64,000 bases of DNA from NCBI GenBank assembly GCA_030295235.1, contig AP026169.1:372001-436000 (forward strand), given 5' to 3'. Positions 34,307 to 46,225 of the stretch are shown here, one piece after another (within the stretch, counting starts at the first letter, position 1; every line of letters starts with the position of its first letter). The stretch comes from Fistulifera solaris (taxonomy: Eukaryota; Bacillariophyta; Bacillariophyceae; Naviculales; Stauroneidaceae). A program made the position numbers and the translations under genes. The notes under the pieces were generated by a model. That model was not told the DNA's origin and did no database searches. It saw only the letters and a program-made list of their open reading frames with translations.

Positions 34307-35678
34307 TTAGAAAATCTTTGTGTACTGGCCTTTCTGCAAATAGGCAACTGGTTTCTGGCCTCCTGCCATGATCCATTTGTTTAACTCGATTTTCGCAACC
34401 CCGGTGCTGGCGATTTGTTCTACAACGACACCTTCTCCATACTGGGTGCTGACCTTATCTCCTACCCGCGCCCAAGCACTTCCTTTGGCGATTTGACTGT
34501 GCGCATCTGCTTCGTCAGCTGCGGCCAGAGCGTTCTGAGTGACGCCCATTTTGTCGAGAATTCCATACACGACTTTCTCCAGATTTAAAGTGTAAAAATG
34601 AAGAACGGGTGTGGTTTTAGAATCTATCAAACCTTGACACATTTCGGCACCGAATGTGACGCCAAATTCTTTCACCGCTTCAGCGTCATCTTTGATGGCT
34701 TCCATCTTTTCGTCCAAGGATTGCGGAACGCGAGTCTTGCAAAATTGTGTCATCTTTCGGAAGCCAGCATAAGCGTTGATGCACATGATCCCGGGGACAA
34801 TCGGACACTGGATTCCCCATTTGCGGCAGTCGGCAACGAAAGTTGTAAAAATGGTGACATCAAAGAACATTTGTGTGATTATGAAATCTGGAAATGGGTC
34901 GGAATAATGGTGAGTGTTTCTGTATTCATGAAGTACTTGGATACAAATTTGATAATTTGCTACTAACCTGCTCCCGCATCAACTTTCTGCTTCAAATAAT
35001 CCATCTCTTTCTTGTAGTCAGCTTCTAGGCAGCAGTATGTTTTCCCATCAAAATGGCTCGACCGGGCTAATTCTTCCGGTGTCAATGTCGACGGGTCGGC
35101 GATTTCGGTAATAGCATTTGGGTGACCTTCCGGATACCCAGCTACAGAAATACCGAAGTCATCTCCAAACTTCTCCCGAATAAACTTCACCAGATCCAAG
35201 GCACAGTTAAAACCTCCTTCGGCCGCTTTCCATTCGGTCTCGCCGGCCGGTGGGTCTCCGCGCAAAGCCACAATATTCCGGATACCACCATCCTTCGCCT
35301 TCTGCAACGCTTTGTAAATAGCTTCCTTCGGATCGACATTTTCACCCAAATTGGTGCAGGTCATGTGTAGATTCGCCAAATGGCCCGTGTTTTGTGCATG
35401 AAGAGCGAGATCGAGACTGAGTTCCGCCGTGCTTCCGCCGGCACCCCACGTCATATCGGTAAATGCAGGACTCAATACATTCTTCATACGATCCATACGA
35501 CTGTGTAGATTCTAAGGGAACAGAGAAAATCGTGAGAACATATTATGAATGTAGTAGGCCCTCGTACAATGATGCAACCCACCTGGACACCGACATCGCT
35601 TCGCGGCGGAAAATATTCTAAAGAAATCAAAGGCTTATCACCGTCGTGGTTTGTAAGAATGTCAATAATCTTTGTCAT
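34307..35678 (-). CDS. Methylenetetrahydrofolate reductase, short form
   Basis: Reduces 5,10-methylene- to 5-methyl-tetrahydrofolate for methionine synthesis. Three exons (35678-35583, 35511-34968, 34887-34307) with introns of 71 and 80 nt and an exact frame, 406 residues. Family blocks: ISLEYFPPRSD with the catalytic Glu, FTDMTWGAGGST, NLHMTCTN, IVALRGDPP, ISVAGYPEGHP, DFIITQMFFD, PIVPGIMCI and TPVLHFYTLN. Animal, yeast and plant enzymes are about 600 residues with a C-terminal regulatory domain. That domain is absent; instead the last 55 residues (RVGDKVSTQYGEGVVVEQI...GQYTKIF) look like a small beta-barrel of SH3/KOW type. Allosteric control by S-adenosylmethionine should therefore be absent or different. 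Confidence 0.93.
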
Positions 35679-36078
35679 GGTAGTTATTTAGCTTCCTGTG
35701 TTTTCAGTCAAAGAATAGATGGATGGATTGAATGAAATGGTTGATCCTTTGGTCGAATGTCCAATGCCGGTAGAAAGGAAAAAAATGGGGAACACTCGTC
35801 GTCTTCAATCATCGTGAGGGTTATGCGTGTGAGCTCGCGGTAGTCTGTCTTCCACTCAAAATGTACAATCTGCACTATTGCACGTTCCAAGCCGAAACCC
35901 GGATATGGATATCATGCTCGTGAATGAACTATCAGTCGTGGGTGGAACGTATTTCGCCTACGTATTGTGAACGCGCATCCATCATAGTGAAAAACACTGA
36001 CTCCCAGATGATGCATCAAGAAATTGTAAAATACTCCAAATTACTTTCGACATGAAGTCTCGTATTCTTCTAAGTATC
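35679..36078. other. intergenic, MTHFR upstream / P5CR downstream
   Basis: 400 bp; nothing recognised beyond the expected MTHFR promoter. Confidence 0.4.
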
Positions 36079-37727
36079 TTATCTTGAATCAAACGGCAAA
36101 GAGCCGTCCGATTTTCCTTGAATTCTTGACAGAATCGCTTTTTGAACTTGATCGTAGGCATCCAACGCACCCAATGCTTCCAGATTTTGTAAGCCTTGTT
36201 CATTGAGTCCTCCCGGAGTTTGTTCGGCAATGAGTTGATCAAACCCATTGGGGTCCTTTTGTACTTGCACGGCATCCTGTACCATCGAGTCGTATAAACG
36301 ACCCACGAGGAAACTCGCTTGATCGCGAGCAATGCCCTGACGAACCAAAAACTCCCGATTGTTTCGCAAGACGCCGTAAAGGATCCCATCAGGCACGTCG
36401 TGACCATGAGAGCCGACATTTGTTGCGCATCACTCGCCTGTACACAACCACCGAGTGCTTCGCACAGGTCCGTCAGAACCGGTGGATCTTTTTGTGTGGG
36501 AGTCAATAAAATACATATACCATTGCATCGGGCGACAGCAGGCAAACAAATCATTTTGAACACGCGTTCCGTAGGCAACTGGGCGTCACGGCAGAGGTCT
36601 TCGATGGTGGATGTGGAAACGAGCGACACGAGAATGTGTCGATTGGCATCGAATTTCAACTTTTGTAACACAGAAGAAGTTTGCTCCGGCAAGACACAAA
36701 GAAAGATGATATCAGCCGTGTCGACGACTTGTTGATTGTCATCGTGAATCGACACCAAATCAGGGAACGATTTTTGCAGTGCCGAAGAACGTTTCTCGGA
36801 TCTTCGCGAAACGGCCAAATGAGATATCGGTACACAGTGTTGTGTCGCTAAACCTGTAGCGATTAGAGGTGTGGCTTTTTCACTAGAACTAGTCACTTCA
36901 CTAGAGTTGAAAATTTCACTTTTTCACTTCACTCACTTTTTACTCCACTTGATTCACTAGAAGTGTACCATGTCTACGTAACGCCTACGTGTGACATGAA
37001 CGGTGCAAAAAACTATGGCAACATGACACAAATGGAATAAGAAGCGATAGCAAATAATAGCTACTTATCTAGTAACTTAAATTGCTTCGCCTATTTTCAC
37101 CAATGGTCAGTCCACAGGGTGCCAGGTTATACTTCAATTTCAGCTGAGTCTCCAGTGTGGTCCCTTTCAATTTTGTGCGAGCTTCAAAGCAAGGCCACAA
37201 CTCGAGAACACTCTCTCCGAAGCTGTTGATGTAGCGCAAACACCTAGCCATTTCCTAGCAACCATTGAGAGGAGGGAACTCTTTCCTATTACTCCCGGGA
37301 GTATCGTGCATCCGGTGTCAGGACACAGCTAATGACTTGTACACTTTACACTATACAGATATCAGTACCACTTTTCACTTTTTCACTTTTCACTTCACTA
37401 GAATGACTTGGCTCACTAGTCACTTCACTAGAGTCCATTTTTACCTCTAGCCACACCTCTAGTAGCGATAGCGGAAGCAATCGTTCCAAAGCCCACAAAG
37501 CCGATCCGCTGAGGTGAGGTGCTTTCGCTGTCGTCGGACGGTGAATGATATAGGGTTGTGAATTCCGCTTCAGGAGGAGACATTTGTGGACGAGGTAAGG
37601 TTCGTGTATGGATGTGAAAGGCTTCTTGTTGAGGGATGAATGATGCTAACAAAATTACCAGAAAAGCGCACGATGAGCTTATCAGAGGAGTCATGGTCGA
37701 AACGAAACGAATCGAAGTCTTCTGCAT
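36079..37727 (-). CDS. Plastid pyrroline-5-carboxylate reductase, split by a MITE
   Basis: Last step of proline synthesis (P5C to proline with NAD(P)H). The ATG at 37727 gives a signal-type start with QQEAFHI (A-F site), suggesting plastid import. The Rossmann motif RIGFVGFGTIASAIAT ends exactly where a 598-bp transposon (36864-37461) enters; after it the enzyme resumes with GLATQHCVPISHLAVSRRSEKR, FLCVLPEQ, RVFKMICLPAVARCNG and the C-terminal dimer region (RQGIARDQASFLVGRLYDSMVQDA, EQTPGGLNEQGLQNLEA). One further base change lies at an AAA run near 36378, likely an indel error. Removing one target duplication restores ATGLATQ. Either the allele is null or the transposon is spliced; see findings. 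Confidence 0.85.
36864..37461. mobile_element. hAT-type MITE with 8-bp target duplication
   Basis: 598 bp. Perfect 13-bp terminal inverted repeats, TAGAGGTGTGGCT at 36864-36876 and its complement at 37449-37461. They are flanked by the direct 8-mer GTAGCGAT (36856-36863 and 37462-37469). An 8-bp duplication and a YARAGG-like end are typical of the hAT superfamily. There is no transposase. Near both ends the motif CTAGTCACTTCACTAGAG occurs in the same orientation (36889 and 37417) among many CACTTTTTCACTT-like words, possible transposase-binding subterminal repeats. Confidence 0.93.
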
Positions 37728-37952
37728 TGTTATTCTCTTTTTCGATTTTTTCAATTCGAGGGTTTTGGGGGAGGCGAAAAGTTGAAGTTCCCATGTCGGA
37801 TACTATCGCTCGTACCGGCACTCGACAAAGAAGTTCAGCTTTGTTGTTTGTTGACATAGAACCCCTATTTCTAGCCCACCAAGAACAGTGTATGGGAATT
37901 CTATTTTACAAATTATGAGTGGCAGTGAAAATCATAAAGACTGAGAAGCTCT

Positions 37953-38996
37953 TCAATCTTGACTTTCCGTGAAGCGCTGGAATTCCAGCTCTTTGGGGAG
38001 CAGGCGATTGGCTCCTCGTTCCGCTAGGTACTTGCACCAATCGCCATACTGTGCAGGACGCGCATAGTCCAACGGTGTGAACCCTCTCTTGTCTTTTGTG
38101 TATAATAAATCGGGGCAAGCGTCGAGTAGCTCATCAATCACTTGAAAGTTGGGACTCGAAGTCCAGCACGCATCGTGCAAGGAGGTTCTTCCGTAATCAC
38201 AACACACTTTGCAGCTGAGACCGGCCTCCTTCAAAAGAAATTGAACGATTTCCAGGCAGCCTCTCCGACAAGCCGTGTGAATAATCGAATCGCCAAATTT
38301 GTTCGCACATTGCAACTGTCGACCCGCATTGTAAAAGTCTCGCAAGGTCTGAAGATCGTTCTCGCGCAGAGCTTTTATCACATCCATTTCGTAAGCTTTG
38401 ACCACATCCTCCGTTACTTCGACAAAAAAGCCTTTCATATTGAGAGCCTCAAACGTTTCGTACACGTAACCCGCCTGCTCTATCATTGCTTTGAGTACAG
38501 AATCGGGCTTGGGTGCGGTGTTTGTTGGAGCGCTCGAGCGTGGAGATTGGTGTATGCAGGTAAGGCCGTCGCTGATTTTGGGCATGGATGTTGTGAGTCT
38601 GGAGCTTTTAAAAGCATGTAGTTTTGCGCGATGTGCTATAGCCGCAGATTCGGAGGCGAGTGAAGCAGTAGAAGCGCTATGACTGACTTTTCTTGAGGCT
38701 AGCTCGATGGCTCGGTTCAACTCGCTTTGGGGTACAGCAACGCCAAAGTTGGCTCTTTCCAGAGCTTGGGAAGCCATGTTTTCGGCTTCTCCTTCTGAAC
38801 TACTCGTATCTGATTCATCAGAGAGGGATGAACCGCACGATGAGGTATCGGCCCGAGGCTGCTTACGTCTCATGTTTTCCACCAATTGCTCGACAGCCAG
38901 TCGTCTCTTGCGAGCCGCCACGGAAGAATTCATCGATGTACCAGTTATTATTGCGCCAGGCTGGAATTCGGGTAGACTAGCATTGCGATACATCAT
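37953..38996 (-). CDS. Ankyrin-repeat protein
   Basis: 347 residues from the ATG at 38996. The N-terminal half is disordered, with a basic AARKRRLAVEQ patch, a Ser/acidic run (SSSEGEAEN) and Ala-rich helices. The C-terminal half (from about residue 195) holds three to four ankyrin repeats: DVIKALRENDLQTLRDFYNAG, FGDSIIHTACRRGCLEIVQFLL, YGRTSLHDACW...VIDELLDACPD and RGFTPLDYARPAQYGDWCKYL. It is a protein-interaction module; no catalytic domain. Similar ankyrin proteins are abundant in diatoms; partner unknown. Confidence 0.85.
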   Translation of the reverse strand: MMYRNASLPEFQPGAIITGTSMNSSVAARKRRLAVEQLVENMRRKQPRADTSSCGSSLSDESDTSSSEGEAENMASQALERANFGVAVPQSELNRAIELASRKVSHSASTASLASESAAIAHRAKLHAFKSSRLTTSMPKISDGLTCIHQSPRSSAPTNTAPKPDSVLKAMIEQAGYVYETFEALNMKGFFVEVTEDVVKAYEMDVIKALRENDLQTLRDFYNAGRQLQCANKFGDSIIHTACRRGCLEIVQFLLKEAGLSCKVCCDYGRTSLHDACWTSSPNFQVIDELLDACPDLLYTKDKRGFTPLDYARPAQYGDWCKYLAERGANRLLPKELEFQRFTESQD

Positions 38997-39605
38997 TCGC
39001 AATAGATTATGGTTTCGCTATTCTGTTTTCCAGCAGCAATGGTGAAGCTGAGTACGCAAGTCATGGAGTAAAACAATTAAACGGCGTATGTCAAGACCGA
39101 GTGCGCGTGGTGTGCTGTCTGACATGTGGCATGGAACACGTAGCTCACAAATTATGGAACTCTGCTTTGAACTGTACAAAAACGTTTGGCTCTTCACTTT
39201 GCTGCTGGATCGACCGCCGAACGGGCCGAACGCCGACACGGCAATTGACAGATGGTTGTACTACACCGAAATTGATAGCCTAATTAACACTATGCAGTGG
39301 AAAGAGAAAATTGCCGAACCAGATGTAAGACTGATGTTAAAGTTCCCTACGAAACATTCTGCATTCTGTCAATGGGTCTGCAGTCTACAGTCAGCATTCA
39401 GTAGTAGTTGTAGAAGACCCCGAGAGAAAAGCTAAATGATAGAGCGTATCATCTATTGCCCTCAGGCTGTAGAGACGAATGACGACGAGCACGTCAAACT
39501 TCGGGGGGGCCATAATCCATGAAGCGAAGTTTCCCACGTAAGCAACCTTTCTTTGTTGCGGATCGTAGATTGGTCTGACGTCAACCAAGCAAATGACTTA
39601 AACGC
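38997..39605. other. intergenic left of the LTR element
   Basis: 609 bp ending in AACGC (39601-39605), the left copy of the retrotransposon target duplication. A plus-strand open frame at 39088-39435 shows no family features and is not called. Confidence 0.45.
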
Positions 39606-39827
39606 TGCCGTGCCCTACGATAAGGACAATTGCGAAATGAAAATTGTAAGCTAAAGATGAGTTACTCTATTTGACGAGCGGATCCAGGAGGATTCGCTAG
39701 GAACAATGAAGATTCATGCAAGTCTGGAGCCTTCGCTTGTTCCCGTGCTTCCAAGACTAATACGTAGAGATGACGTCAGCAACTCATGGAGACAGAAAAG
39801 GTTAGGGATGAGCCGTAGGCCAGCGCA
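39606..39827 (-). repeat. 3' LTR of the gypsy element
   Basis: 222 bp, TGCCG...GCGCA; direct copy of 46226-46449. Because the element reads on the minus strand this is its downstream LTR. Confidence 0.93.
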
Positions 39828-39894
39828 TACTGCCTCTCAAGGGGGGTCTGAGATGAAACGGGAGCAGAGGAACCTTGTAAATAGGAGAAAACCT

Positions 39895-42800
39895 CTACTG
39901 TCGATATGGTTTAACGCGACGAATGGAAATTCGTTCGATCGTAAAGGCATTTCGTCGAATGCTGATGGTACCATTGGTATGGACTTGGACAATCGTAAAT
40001 GGTCCGTACGCACGAGGCTTAAGTTTAGAAGGATTGTCGGCTAATTTTAGCACTTTATCACCAATACGATAATCGTACGAAAATCTTTTGCGATTAGCTA
40101 GAATCATACGCTTGTCAATAAGTTGTTGACGATGTTGTTGGATATTAATCCAATCTGCAACGACCGGTAGGTCGAGAAGCATGTCCCGGCCAAAAACAAG
40201 TGACCCAGGTGTTGCTTTTAAACCGCTGTGCAACGAAGCGCGTATTGCATACATGCAATTGGCCAAGGCAGTGTCGACCATTTGTTTACCACTGGTAATG
40301 CCTGTGGAAGTGGCTAAGCGCGTCATGGTGCGAAGGGTGTTACCGACGACCTGATGCATGCGCTCACAAATTGAATTCCCTTGGGGATTTTTGACCGTAG
40401 TAGGACGTGGAGTGATATGATTTTCCGCAAGTAGTGTTTGAAAACCGTTACCGGTAAATTCAGTACCGTTGTCGTAAGTAACACTTACTGGTTTTGGATA
40501 GCGTGATAACCACACGTTATTGAATTGCATAGCAACGTGGTCTGACGTTTTATTGTCGAGTCGGACGAGCTCCGTCAGATGTGTGACTGGGTCGATCATT
40601 GTCAACGCAATAAATGTTTCATCGTAACCATGAAGATTGAGAGTCCACGGACCAATCAGGTCAACGTGAACTTCACGCCATGGATGGGCGGAGGCTTCGC
40701 GGGGCGCAGTTTCGCCATAGCCACGGAAGGCGGTTTAGCCATTTGGCATTCGTCACACTTGGCAACAATTTGCTCGATGACATCACGAAGTTTCGTGTTG
40801 TACAAGTGGATGCCGATGGTGTCTTCAAGACGCCGCTGGCCAAGATGACCAAGAGTGTGATGATACCACTCGACTGCCGGACGAAGTAATTCGTCTGGAA
40901 GGTAAACCTTCCAAGGTTCTGAGGGTGCTGGGATGTAACAGCAGAGCTCGAGGTCAGGGGCAAGTTGATTCATCAGAAATTTTTCTGGATGTTTTTCGCG
41001 CAGAAGGTTTAGCCGGGCGTCCCTCAGCTGTGCTTCGCGGATTGTTCGGTAGTCGACTACGAACGGAACCACCTCGGTGGGTGGTAGGTTGACAAAACAA
41101 TCTAAAAGATCAGAGTCGCCGAGTGCCATGGAACTTTGTGTGTCTCGCGCAGGCAAGTCTGCGCCGGAACCGGGATTTTTGTTTTCATCGAATGAAAGCC
41201 GTGACAATGCATCAGCAAGAGGGTTATCAATGCCCTTTATGTGATGGAGTTTGATACCAAACTCTTCCAAGAAGAGTCCCCAGCGAATTACTCGCTGGGA
41301 TTGTGTTGACAAATCGGATGAACCGACGTTGTTGAGGTGGTCTGTATAGACATGGAGGTCAGGGCAACCGTAGAGCATAGTTTTAAATTCTTTAAGAACT
41401 TCAACAACTGATAGTAACTCTTTTCACCAACGGTGTAGTTGCGTTGAGCTGCATTGAGCTTCTTTGACCAGTAGGCGACTGGAGCGCCTTCTTGCATGAT
41501 AACAGCACCCATTTGGGTGTCGCTGGCATCTGTATAGATGTGAAATGGTTTGTTATGATCCGGGTATCGGAGGAATGCATCTTTGGCGAGAAGAGCTTTT
41601 ATCTGCGCCGAATGATTTGTTCATTGCTTCCGGTCCAGATGAGTTTTGCGTTACCGCTAGAAACAGCAGTTAATGGAGCCAGAACTCCAGAGCGTTGTCG
41701 CCACATGTCGCGATAAAAGTTTACCGCGCCGAGGAAAGAGCGGAGTGCTTTCTTTGTTTTTGGTTTGTTGATCGCGAGGATCGCATTGATTTTCTTACGC
41801 CAAGGCTTGAGCCCTGTCGGAGTAAGCCAGTAACCTAGCCAGTCGGTTTCTTGAACCCCCACTCACATTTGAGTGGATTCACAGTGAAGTTATTATCTTG
41901 TAAGATAGTTAAGACTTTATCAAGCGATTTGATATGATCAGTCCAGGAATTGGAAAAGCAGCCTACATCGTCGATGTAGCAGTTGACTTCGTCGAGTTGA
42001 CGGAAGAGATCTTCCATGACTTCTTGAGCGATGTCAGGGGCCATTGATATGCCCATCGGTAGACGATTATATCTATAGTTGCCGAAAGGCGTGCAGATGA
42101 CGCAAAGGTCCTTGCTTTCTTCGGTGAGTTCGAAGGTGTAGTAATGCATTGAGACATCAATTTTGGAGAAAAAACTGTAGCCCGATCGTTGCGACAAAAT
42201 GTCGGTTATTTTTGGGATAGGATAAACCTTTCGTTTAATAACTTTATTAAGTTCTCTGAAATCAGAAATCCAGCGAACGCGACCGTCCTTTTTGGTATAA
42301 TAAAGGATGGAGCGAGCCATTCGTTTGCTCCGCAAGGAGACAAGACGCCAATTTGGACGAGCCGTTCGATTTCGGCTTTGAACGTTTTCAAATGATAACG
42401 AGAAACGCCGTAAGGTCGTTTTGCGACGGGTGTTGCGCCGGGTTGGAGTTCGAGATGAACTTTTTGCGATGATATTTACCGAGCTGTCCGGAGAAAAGCT
42501 TTTTATATTTTGAAAATAGTTGCGCGAGGTCCTGCCTCTGTGAAGGTGTGAGATGTTTTTGTTGCAAAGCAACGGAAGTCGGATCGACTGATTCGTATTT
42601 AGATTCAAGAATATCTTTGGATTTATATCCTGCCTCTCGGGCAATCTGTTCACGAAAGGTGAGGCGATCGTTAAAGGATCATCGGCGTGTTCGGAAACGA
42701 ACGACGCGGAAGGTTGATTTGCGAAATAATCGGCAGGCCGAAATGGTATCATTTCGTCGAGCCATCGCACAGTGAGAGTAGAACTCAAAATGTCTATACC

Positions 42801-43685
42801 CAATGGGATAAGAACGTCATTACCTAGAATGATATCGTAGATAGAAGTATCATTATTGAAAACTGTGGCTTTGATATTGCCGTTTATTTTCAACGAAGTT
42901 GAGAATTCAGGAAGCATCATTTCTGATAAAATGACTTCGTGGCGATGTACTTCAGTACCGTGAATGCCCTGGACTTTACGTCCGGGGACCGTAGTTGGTT
43001 GTGTACCCTTAGGTAAAGCGCGACGGTTGATAAATGTTTTATCGGAACCTGAGTCAAAAAGAATTCGAAGAATTCGCTGATTCGGTAGATTTTGAATTGT
43101 TTTACAATACATAGTGGTGATTGGACGGACAGTCGTTGAGATGTAGTTGATACTACCAGTGTTAGGCATTAGACTAATGTCGGAAGTACCCGAATGGTAC
43201 ATTGTGTCACATAGTGCAGCGAAGTCCGGGTGGACCTTTTTGTCATTTTCCTCGCTAGGAGGCGGAGCCATTTGATTGGCTGAGGAATAGGACAGAAAAA
43301 TTTGTTCACTCGAGGTGAGGAAAGCATGCTCATTCGACGACACGTCTGAAAGGCTGGTGATGATATGCGCGCCGAAATCGGCTGCATTGGAGTAAGTTGA
43401 TCCATAAGGGTCGATAAAGACTCGTTGGTCGATTGATGAGGCGTGGATAACATCGTTATCGCGAGGGATGAATGACGATTCCCACGTTGAGGTGGCGATG
43501 TCCCAACCAGTTAATCTGGCCACGACATGCGCCGTGTCGGTCGCAACGTTTGTTGCATTAATGAAATTATTGGACAAAAACGTTCCATGAATATCCACTA
43601 ATGTGGAGGGAGGGGCATTATTATGCTGATGCGCGACGTTATTGTTCGATGCTCGCGACTGAGTTGCAAACGAAGCTGTCGACAA
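39895..43685 (-). pseudogene. pol region of the gypsy element (fossil)
   Basis: Protease, reverse transcriptase, RNase H and integrase can each be recognised by family signatures, in the Ty3/gypsy order. The end of the integrase part resembles the usual GPY-type C-terminal module (RAYGPFTIV); I see no chromodomain. The region is broken and is treated as a fossil. Confidence 0.85.
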
Positions 43686-44370
43686 TGCGATTTTTGTCGA
43701 ATCGCGTCGACTCGTTTTCTTTTAACATTGTTAAAGTTGTGCCCTTTAAGGTGCTTTTTAGTTCGAATAATATTCTTTTGATTTTTGTGTTTATTTGTAT
43801 ATTTGTTTGTAAGTTTACGGTGACCGTGTTTTGCTTTTGATTTGAAACGAAGTTTGTGATGATGCGGTTCTGTCGCGAGAACGGATGAACAAGGAGAAAA
43901 ATACTCCGCAATGAAGCAATCAATAGTGTTGTTGAACGATTCAACGGATGTTGAGGGCTGGTTGTCCACAATGGAATGCCAAGTGCGATTGAGGTTCGAA
44001 GCGGAACCAGAGTGCGAGGAAAGACCTCGAAAAGCCGATCCAATGGATGCGACTGGAACAACGGACGTGATAGTCGCGAGAAATTCGATTGATGTGATCC
44101 ATCAAGGTTTCAGAATTGACTGGTTGGTCCATAATAAGAGGAAATTCGCGTTCATAGGACGTCTTGTTGATTGTGAACCGAATGTTCTGGGTGATCTCCA
44201 TCGGGGAGGCGTCGTCGTGAAGACTGTTGTTGATGTTTGGTACATGTTCAAAGAACGATGTGTTCATTGTAGAACCGTTGTTGGTCTGTGAAAGACTTTC
44301 TTTGTTTATGCTGTTCATCGCGGAACGGGGGATATTTCTCATGTTAGAGATGAATGTTTTGAAAAAAAAA

Positions 44371-44793
44371 TGACAGATTTTGGGAAAGAATGAGTACTGC
44401 ACTACTGGTACTCAATGTTTTCAATGGTAATTTCTCAGTGGTACTCAGTGAGACATTTCCGGTTCATGTTTGAATATCTCAGTCTTGGATACTTTTGGAT
44501 GAGAATTTCAGTGCCACATCATGTTCTTCTCTTGCCACGTCGACAGAAAGGCAGATGGCACGAGTTCAAATCCTACGTGTTCAGTACATTCTGATTTTCT
44601 TCTCTTCTGGTTCATGTGAAACAAGCAAAATCACCGTAGTGCTCACAATAATAGAATAATGAAATTGAATTGAGTTCCATCCTCTTTTTTGGTTTCTTTC
44701 TACCATTACATTCTGCCCCATCAAAGGCAGAGTGTGCACAAAGCTTTTTATTTCATTCCGGGTGAGCTATCTGTGCGCTCCCGGAATTTGTCA
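44371..44793 (+). repeat. 5' LTR of nested element
   Basis: 423 bp, direct copy of 45781-46201. Confidence 0.92.
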
Positions 44794-45780
44794 GTTTAAC
44801 AGTCGCAAGTCTCTTGTGTGATTGTTGATTGTTTGTTGCTTGTCATCATTGGTGTTGTGTTTGTCAAGCTTCTTGTTTGTGGTTTGTGAACAATTTCGCA
44901 CCGGTCCGTGCTTGTGTCACAAATGTTGTTTCCGGTACTCCCACCTTCCGCCGCAATGGCTGCATTCGACCACGTCATTGATAATGTACTGCTTGGTCCT
45001 GATAATGACAGTACGTTAAAGATGTCACTTCTTTCCGTTGGTCGTACTGATATCTACGCGCTGCTTTCGATGACATCGTCAGAAATAGATGCTCTTCTTC
45101 CAGTCAAACGGGGAGAGAAGAAATTGCTGACGTGTTTTCTACGTTTCGTCGTTGCACGCCACTCCGATAATGACCCGATTGGAAATGACTGGTTTTCGAT
45201 TACTATGGAGCAGTTCGACAACTTCCGTTGTCGTTCTGTTAAGCCCTTCGTCCGTAGTACTTCCTACCATGTTCTTCAGCAGGAACCATTCGATACTATG
45301 GCCCCTCCTCTCTCTACGACCTTCCAGTTGAGAGTGTATCACCGATAGATGTCATTTCTGTTAACGATCCTAATCCTTCCAAAGAAAGTGTACACGACAA
45401 TTCAATCCATGTTCCTGTTGTTGTATTCAACAATTCTTATCCGGACGGCGATGATACTGAAGTTGTTTTCGATGAAACATGCTCCGATAACATTGTGGTC
45501 TTGGATACTTGTTCTTCGGATACGGATACTTGTTCTTTGGCTTACAGTCATCGTTCTCTTGGTTTCTTGAGTACTGAGTCAGTTGTTTCTTTCTTGGATG
45601 ACGTTTTACCTGACTGTACTGGATATTGTACGCCAGTTGTCTTGCCTCCCGGGGAGCCTCCGCCAGTTATGTTTACTACTGTTGGAAAGTCTGTTGGTAC
45701 TGATTTCAACAATATTCTTTGTGGACGGGGAGATGCAGTGAAAGCAAAAGTGTACAACGTGCCTGCGAGAAGACGGGGAG

Positions 45781-46201
45781 TGACAGATTTTGGGAAAGAA
45801 TGAGTACTGCACTACTGGTACTCAATGTTTTCAATGGTAATTTCTCAGTGGTACTCAGTGAGACATTTCCGGTTCATGTTTGAATATCTCAGTCTTGGAT
45901 ACTTTTGGATGAGAATTTCAGTGCCACATCATGTTCTTCTCTTGCCACGTCGACAGAAAGGCAGATGGCACGAGTTCAAATCCTACGTGTTCAGTACATT
46001 CTGATTTTCTTCTCTTCTGGTTCATGTGAAACAAGCAAAATCACCGTAGTGCTCACAATAATAGAATAATGAAATTGAATTGAGTTCCATCCTCTTTTTG
46101 GTTTCTTTCTACCATTACATTCTGCCCCATCAAAGGCAGAGTGTGCACAAAGCTTTTATTTCATTCCGGGTGAGCTATCTGTGCGCTCCCGGAATTTGTC
46201 A
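45781..46201 (+). repeat. 3' LTR of nested element
   Basis: 421 bp, preceded by a purine-rich tract and followed by the target duplication AAAAA. Confidence 0.92.
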
Positions 46202-46225
46202 AAAAATTTCAGCGAGTGATCACTA

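Larger units (their letters stand above)
44371..46201 (+). mobile_element. Small non-autonomous LTR element nested in the gypsy element
   Basis: 1.8 kb, opposite in orientation to its host element. LTRs 44371-44793 and 45781-46201 start TGACAG and end TGTCA; target duplication AAAAA at 44366-44370 and 46202-46206. The internal region is only about 990 bp, with short plus-strand frames (about 44923-45803) that may be gag remnants; I see no protease, reverse transcriptase or integrase. A purine tract GAGAAGACGGGGAG directly before the right LTR fits a polypurine tract and sets the orientation. The LTRs appear identical except for two T-run lengths, so insertion was very recent. It would need enzymes from another element. 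Confidence 0.88.

Noticed and set aside
39706-40044. Plus-strand open frame, repeated at 46292
   Set aside because: It lies in and runs out of the two LTR copies; it is duplicated because the LTR is, not because it is a gene.
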